Part shown: positions 59,401-64,000 of the stretch, piece by piece | Layout: the number at the start of each line of letters is the position of its first letter | Position numbering within the stretch: position 1 is the stretch's first letter | Notes under the pieces: model-generated | Told to the model about the DNA's origin: nothing | Databases searched by the model: none | The model's input: the letters and a program-made list of their open reading frames with translations, nothing else | Origin: Parus major | Taxonomy: Eukaryota > Chordata > Aves > Passeriformes > Paridae | Length of the DNA stretch: 64,000 nt | Direction of reading: 5' to 3' | Assembly (NCBI RefSeq): GCF_001522545.3 | Contig: NC_031770.1 | Span: 7,777,321-7,841,320 of the forward strand | Position numbers and translations under genes: made by a program

Positions 59401-62400
59401 TCAAGCATGCTGAAAAAGTCCATGAAATCTGACAACTGAATCCAGTTGTGTGTCCAGAGGGACACAGGAGCAGCAGCTTTTTTACCTGAGTTCAGTTTTG
59501 CATTGTACCAATGACTTGTCACATCTTCTGTTTTAGCACTCTTTCCTAATTAAAGTTATCAACTGTTTTATTTTGTGGTAAGAGCAATAAACCTTTCAAT
59601 ATTTGTCCAGAGTCCTGCTGCCATGCTGCAGCAAGTGTTCCTTGTGTAAAGGCAAGAGGGACAGAGATGAAATCTGCCAAGTGTGGAGGTGCCATAGGAT
59701 AGCTTCTCTCTTACCTAAAGTTTTTAAGTGTAAAAGAGTAATCTTGTACCCAGGTAACATCATCCTAGTGACAGGATGGAACATGGGCAATACTGACCTG
59801 TTTCAGCAAACATCCTTGTTTGACAATTGTGCCTCTGAATTCTTCTTTTAGGACCACATCATCATCACTGGAATATCCCTCACAGAAAAATCCACTGTCT
59901 GGCTGCAAGACCACAAGAGAAATGTTACAGAAATTGCACAGCTGCTGCATGCTTATGTACATGTACCAGTCTGGCTTCTTTTGGCTTCCTTCCAGACTGT
60001 TTTTTGCCACCCCAAAGAAAATATTATTTTTGTTCTTGTTGTTGTTGTTATGGTTACTGTTAAATAATCTAACCTTTTACTGAAAAAGCCTCCCAGTGAA
60101 GCTGAGGAGCTCTCCAAATCACCAAGGACACATTTCAGTGTGAGGTGGGACTACACTTCTGTGATACCAAGTCAGACACTGACTTACTGTGGCATCCTCA
60201 CACCACACTGGTATTGAATCACACTAGAAATGATCCAGAAGCAAGCAGAATACACAAAGGCTGCTACAAGAAGCATCCCAGGAGGCCACAAGGCTGCAGT
60301 GTCTCTGCTGAACTGGTAAAGTCTCCCAAACACATTCAGGAAAACAAATGAGTAGTGGGAGAGTCATTTTGCTGAAGCCAAATGATTCCATGCGGTAAAT
60401 ACAAATAGAATTGTAATACCAATTTACTTGTTTTCACTTTATAGAAAGCATGCTTTTCTGTTAGCCTAAGTCCATAAGCCAAATATCTTTCAAACAGTAT
60501 TTGGCTGTGATATTTCAAATTCTTCAAATCAGTCCACAGAATATGAAGTAATAAATGGAGAAGGCTGGGTATGACACCCAGGACAGGTTACTGGGGGATA
60601 TTAAAAAACTTTTAGTTCTTTGCTCACAGGCAAGCTGTGTGGGTGCACAATCACACTGAGCCAGATTTGATGGCTCTGCACAAAGATGGGTTTGTAGCTT
60701 CTGCCACGCTGTGATAATGATTTACTCTCTTTTCTTCCACTGAGTCAACAAGAAAACAGATGGTTAAATCCTGGTCACCAGTACAATTACCAGGAACAAG
60801 GGCTAAGTTAAAAAGAACCCAGCTTGGTCTCAGCACTCAATTCACACTTAGAAGGGTGCCAGAAAAAAACCCTGTCTGGTAACAGCTATTAAAGTGAGCA
60901 GGCTCATTCTGAGTATCACAGGAAAAAGACAATTAAGATAGATTTCTCCATTCCTGTACAATCTTTCCTCCAGGATTTAAGAAGCCCAACAAGAAGCATG
61001 AGAAAAGCAGAGCATCAATAAGTCTGAGACAATAGAAAACCAGAATACAATGCTCACAAAGTAGTAGTAGGCATCACTGAGATCTAGGAAGGGGGTGTCT
61101 GACAGTCCCTCAGCAGCTGCCTTGGATGTATCCCCAGCAGGCTGTAGGTAGCCTTCGCTCAAGAGGGAAGAGGCAAGCAGGAGACCCTCTTTGCGATTTC
61201 GGATGGAGCTGCTGGACACCAGCCAGTCAATCACACAGGTGCCTGGTTACAAAGGAACAAAATGTCAGCCACAAGCCAAGACAGACATGAAGAAGCCTAA
61301 AAGCACACAGGAAACAAGCCTGCTCCATGTATTCATCAATCTCCTGAAGAAATGTTCTTAGCAACAACATGGGAAGGTAATCTAGGGGAGTTCTTGACCA
61401 TCCAGTGAGGCACAGCCCTGCCAATTGACGGCAGGGGCCAGGACAGCTCTCAAACACCATTCCTGAGGGGGAAGAGAGCTGGGAGGGGATGCAGAGAGGA
61501 GCTGGGAAGCCTCAAAAACAGGGACTGGCCAAGCCTGGAAAACACAGCCTTCCAGGCTGCTGTGCTACTAACATAATGCTTCTGGAAACAGGGTGACTTT
61601 TACAGAATCACAGAATCACTGAAGTTGGGAAAGAGCTCCTAGATCATCAGTCCAACCATTAACCCAGCCATGTCCACCACTAAACAATGTCCTCACTTGA
61701 TACATCCATGTGTTTTTGCACAAACACAGATTTGACTTGGAGAGAAACAGGAATTACAATGGGAAACCTTTCAGTGATGAAAAATTCAGAATGGAATAAT
61801 TTTTCTGTAGTTAAGTGTTTCACACTAAAAACCACTCAAAAGATTACTCCAATTTTCTGACACTGGTAAAATTTCATCCTTCTCCTTTGTTTACCATGGC
61901 CATAACTGAACACTTTTCCAAGATATATCCTTTGAGCATCTCCTGGGTTAGTCAAGAAAACATCGAACCTTTCTGTGCTCTACAGAACTTAGAGCTGTTT
62001 AATCTCTTTAGTTTTTCAACTCTGTGCTCCCTTTATTGTATGGAATAGAGGGACAGGAGCTCCTCACCTGTAAAGCAGTGATTGAACACTCTTTTATCTT
62101 TTTCCAGCTTCAACTCCTTTATTCCATTTTCAGGATCTTTCATTGAGAGGTACAAAGCACTGTGCATAAAAAGAACCACAGAAAATGTTAGCAAAAGGTT
62201 TTGCCAGTTTGTACAATAATGTCATTGTCATTCATGGGGGCTTCATGTTTTGTTGGCACATGGCTCTCTGCAGGGCTGTAACACAGCGTAGTTTCAACTC
62301 CTGCATCTCCTGAAAAATTCAAGCTGCAAAGCCTGGAGGTCTCACTACATTACCTCACAGCTGTGGGAGCAGAGGGTGGAGTGCACAAAGGGCTCACCAC

Positions 62401-63377
62401 ATCTCCCTATTTTGAGAATGCAACTACTTGTGGTGACTGTAGCGTGAAGAGAAGAACGCCCACTGCTGAGGCACTTTCACAGGGCCCCACAGCCCCAGGG
62501 GGAGAGTTCATTTCACTGCTGTGCTCTGTGTTCACCCAAAGGTTCTGGGCTGAGCAGAAAACCTCTCCCTGTGCAAGAGCCTGCATGTTCTCAGATGATC
62601 TTGGCCCTGTGCAGTTTTACTGTCTTATAAGAACACTTCAGGCTCATTTTTATCTTGGCATTTACAGCTCAGAGACAGAAAATAAGTCATCCTTGATTTT
62701 AAAAAGTACTAACAGATTGCTTCCCTTTGTCTCTTCTTCTGCCTTTGCCAGTTTCATGCTCTTTGGCAGGCACCACAGTCTCCTCACCATCCAAAAACTA
62801 GGCTAACATCAGCATTTCTTTTGAGAGGAAACTAAAGGTCTAAAATATTTTTGTAATAAATGTTTTTTTATATAAAATTCTTCTCCTGGAAGAGTCACAC
62901 TTTGGCTGTGTATCCTCTTTCACCACAGTATGCCCAGAAATCCTTTTATCAGCAAAAGCCTTTGATAAATAAGCATTTTTTGGTAAATGATAGTATATTT
63001 AAAAGAGCTTCCCAGTTCTGATTGCTAGCTCATTTCTGACACATTGTACAACTGAAATTTTTAGTTGTGCAGGAAGGGCTGTGAGAGAATCATCCATGGA
63101 CAGACAGGCTCATTGTTCTTCCTGACCAAGGTTACATGTCCGACACACTGACTGCAGGAGGAAGTAAATGGGGGAGCAGAGCTGTGAGAACAAACCTCAG
63201 ATTGATTGTTTCAGGCAATCTGATAGATTTTCTTGTGGATTTTCTGGCAAACCTTTGGCCTCCATCTATGCGATGAATTGCTTTCTTGATATCCCGCACC
63301 CAGGCGTCTCTCTCCTCCAGGTAGGCAGCTTGAAAAAAGTGGTCCTGCTGCTTGGCCACAGTGAGCTTGAAGACAAA
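56337..63377 (-). CDS. PLEK: Pleckstrin, seven 3' coding exons (5' end off window)
   Basis: The major PKC substrate of platelets and leukocytes; it binds phosphoinositides at the plasma membrane and affects cytoskeleton and secretion. Exons in order: 63196-63377, 62068-62159, 61058-61242, 59798-59902, 58025-58108, 57312-57381, 56337-56476. They join without phase conflict into 285 codons plus stop, matching human residues 66-350. Seen: the end of PH1 (FVFKLTVAKQQDHFFQAAYL), the PKC site cluster ARKSTRKSIR (human S113/T114/S117), the DEP domain (FNHCFTGTCVIDWLVSSSS), and PH2 with GTIVKQGCLLKQGHRRKNWK and the C-terminal helix ERTEWIKAIQSVARTGK. The first ~65 codons must lie beyond 64000. Confidence 0.97.
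57312..57381 (-). CDS. PLEK: PLEK exon, middle of PH2
   Basis: 70 bases, GEEPLGAIHLRGCVVTAVED; acceptor CCCTAG, donor GACA|GTAAGG. Confidence 0.95.
57382..58024 (-). other. PLEK: PLEK intron
   Basis: 643 bases with canonical ends; no feature seen. Confidence 0.8.
58025..58108 (-). CDS. PLEK: PLEK exon, PH2 phosphoinositide-binding strands
   Basis: 84 bases, phase 0-0, GHRRKNWKVRKFVLRDDPAY onward; it holds the basic residues expected to contact lipid headgroups. Donor GCTGGA|GTAAGA. Confidence 0.96.
58327..58376. repeat. (TTTG)n simple repeat
   Basis: Imperfect TTTG run within the PLEK intron. Confidence 0.85.
59005..59235 (+). mobile_element. CR1 LINE 3' fragment
   Basis: AGACTCAATATTAGGAAACA, GAGAGGTGGTCAGTGCACCA and GGTCCCTTCCACCTGACC are successive blocks of the CR1 tail in plus orientation, moderately diverged. 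Confidence 0.8.
59798..59902 (-). CDS. PLEK: PLEK exon, DEP-PH2 linker and start of PH2
   Basis: 105 bases, phase 0-0: PDSGFFCEGYSSDDDVVLKE, then GTIVKQGCLLKQ. Acceptor GTCTTGCAG, donor AACAG|GTCAGT. Confidence 0.96.
59903..61057 (-). other. PLEK: PLEK intron
   Basis: 1.2 kb. A GTT-type short repeat near 60036-60050. Nothing else recognised. Confidence 0.75.
61058..61242 (-). CDS. PLEK: PLEK exon, DEP domain core
   Basis: 185 bases: TCVIDWLVSSSSIRNRKEG through SEGYLQPAGD to DAYYYF; donor CTTT|GTGAGC, acceptor GTAACCAG. Confidence 0.96.
61243..62067 (-). other. PLEK: PLEK intron with CR1 terminus
   Basis: 825 bases containing an antisense CR1 end at about 61598-61715. Confidence 0.8.
61598..61715 (-). 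mobile_element. CR1 LINE 3' fragment
   Basis: CAGAATCACAGAATCACTGA followed by AGTTGGGAAAGAGCTCCTAG is the reversed CR1 terminus with its TTCTGTGATTCTGTG signature. Confidence 0.8.
62068..62159 (-). CDS. PLEK: PLEK exon, start of DEP domain
   Basis: 92 bases: ALYLSMKDPENGIKELKLEK and FNHCFT; acceptor TTTATGCACAG, donor ACAG|GTGAGG. Confidence 0.96.
62160..63195 (-). other. PLEK: PLEK intron
   Basis: 1.0 kb; the plus-strand open frame at 62363-62806 has no domain and is intronic. Confidence 0.75.
63196..63377 (-). CDS. PLEK: PLEK exon, end of PH1 and PKC sites
   Basis: 182 bases: FVFKLTVAKQQDHFFQAAYL, EERDAWVRDIKKAI, then the phosphorylation cluster KSTRKS and RLPETINL. Acceptor ATCATTCCAG, donor CTGAG|GTTTGT. 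Confidence 0.97.
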
Positions 63378-64000
63378 CTGGAATGATAAATTATGGGAGG
63401 TTTTTTTTTAAAAAAAAAGTTACTTTGGTGTAGCCAGTTGGGCACAATTAAGTTAGTACCACCACAGCATACAGCTTGCCTATGCCTAAGGACTATGGAA
63501 AGTGCCTTAGAGACACTTTAATCTTTTAATTAAAAACACTTTTAATCTTAAAATTATAGAAACTCTGAAGGAAACTAAGAACAAATACTGCACATAACTG
63601 AATGCTTTTGTTACTTCACTGTGACTGATCCCTGACATTGTCAGCAAGGTGTGTGGCACCAATAGAGCTGCTGATTGTAACTTTTGCTGGGAAGTTCAGC
63701 ACAGCTGAAAGGCTGAAGTGATTCCTTGGGGTGGAACTACCTGGAACACAGCCTAGACAAGATTAAGAGAACAAAAGCAGGTATTTATTGAAGGTCTTCA
63801 ATAGATACACCATGGGCAGTCAGAAGTCTCTGAGAGGCTACACCCCAGGTGGACAACGGTCGTGAGTTTTTCAGACAGATACAAGTTTGGTCCATTTACA
63901 TATCTTACTATGTTCATCTTCCAGTTACAGCTTCAGGTAATGAAGTCTTATACCACCAGTTTGCTTCCCCTCACAACCCACTTTTGTTTATACTTTTGGG
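63378..64000 (-). other. PLEK: PLEK intron, continues past the window
   Basis: No exon seen. The preceding PLEK exons (start codon and most of PH1) must lie to the right. Confidence 0.8.

Larger units (their letters stand above)
58109..59797 (-). other. PLEK: PLEK intron with CR1 and (TTTG)n
   Basis: 1.7 kb; contains (TTTG)n at 58327-58376 and a plus-strand CR1 fragment at about 59005-59235. Confidence 0.8.

Noticed and set aside
62363..62806. 147-codon plus-strand open frame
   Set aside because: Lies in a PLEK intron, has no domain and no splice or promoter context.

Overview
This window looks like vertebrate, almost certainly avian, nuclear DNA, and probably from a songbird. The genes are intron-split with GT-AG boundaries. 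CR1-type LINE fragments recur throughout, and the LTR relics resemble the endogenous retrovirus LTRs common in passerines. The three N-runs mark a draft assembly. I see no bacterial operons, CRISPR arrays or tRNA/rRNA genes.

Four protein-coding genes can be read exon by exon. They correspond to the human 2p13-p14 neighbourhood PLEK-FBXO48-APLF-PROKR1. (1) PROKR1, plus strand, 18363-22183, is a complete two-exon prokineticin receptor GPCR of 397 aa; at least one non-coding 5' exon probably lies near 16700. (2) APLF, minus strand, has eight coding exons from 44848 down to 27584. They encode a Ku-binding motif, two PBZ zinc fingers and the acidic histone-chaperone tail. The N-terminal FHA exons are not found. 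(3) FBXO48, plus strand, 46394-48131, is a complete two-exon small F-box protein of 143 aa, head-to-head with APLF across a GC-rich promoter broken by a 102-base gap. (4) PLEK, minus strand, 56337-63377, holds the last seven coding exons of pleckstrin (285 aa: end of PH1, DEP, PH2); the first ~65 codons lie beyond the right edge.

Region by region: 1-16.5 kb is a gene-free flank holding three solo-LTR-like elements and a gapped 39-bp minisatellite. 16.5-23.7 kb is PROKR1 with its UTRs. 23.7-27.5 kb is intergenic between convergent PROKR1 and APLF. 27.5-46.3 kb is APLF. 46.4-49.1 kb is FBXO48. 49-56 kb is intergenic. 56.3-64 kb is PLEK.

The genes do not form one pathway. APLF works in non-homologous end joining, FBXO48 is an SCF substrate adaptor, PLEK is a PKC substrate of platelets and leukocytes, and PROKR1 is a Gq-coupled neuropeptide receptor. 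The only regulatory link the sequence suggests is the shared FBXO48/APLF promoter. I found no convincing new biological system. The points most worth a second look are the missing FHA exons and one reading-phase mismatch in APLF, the phase-symmetric exon that bridges its two zinc fingers, CTCF-like motifs in a tandem repeat inside an LTR, a uORF assembled by splicing in PROKR1, and the orientation of PROKR1.
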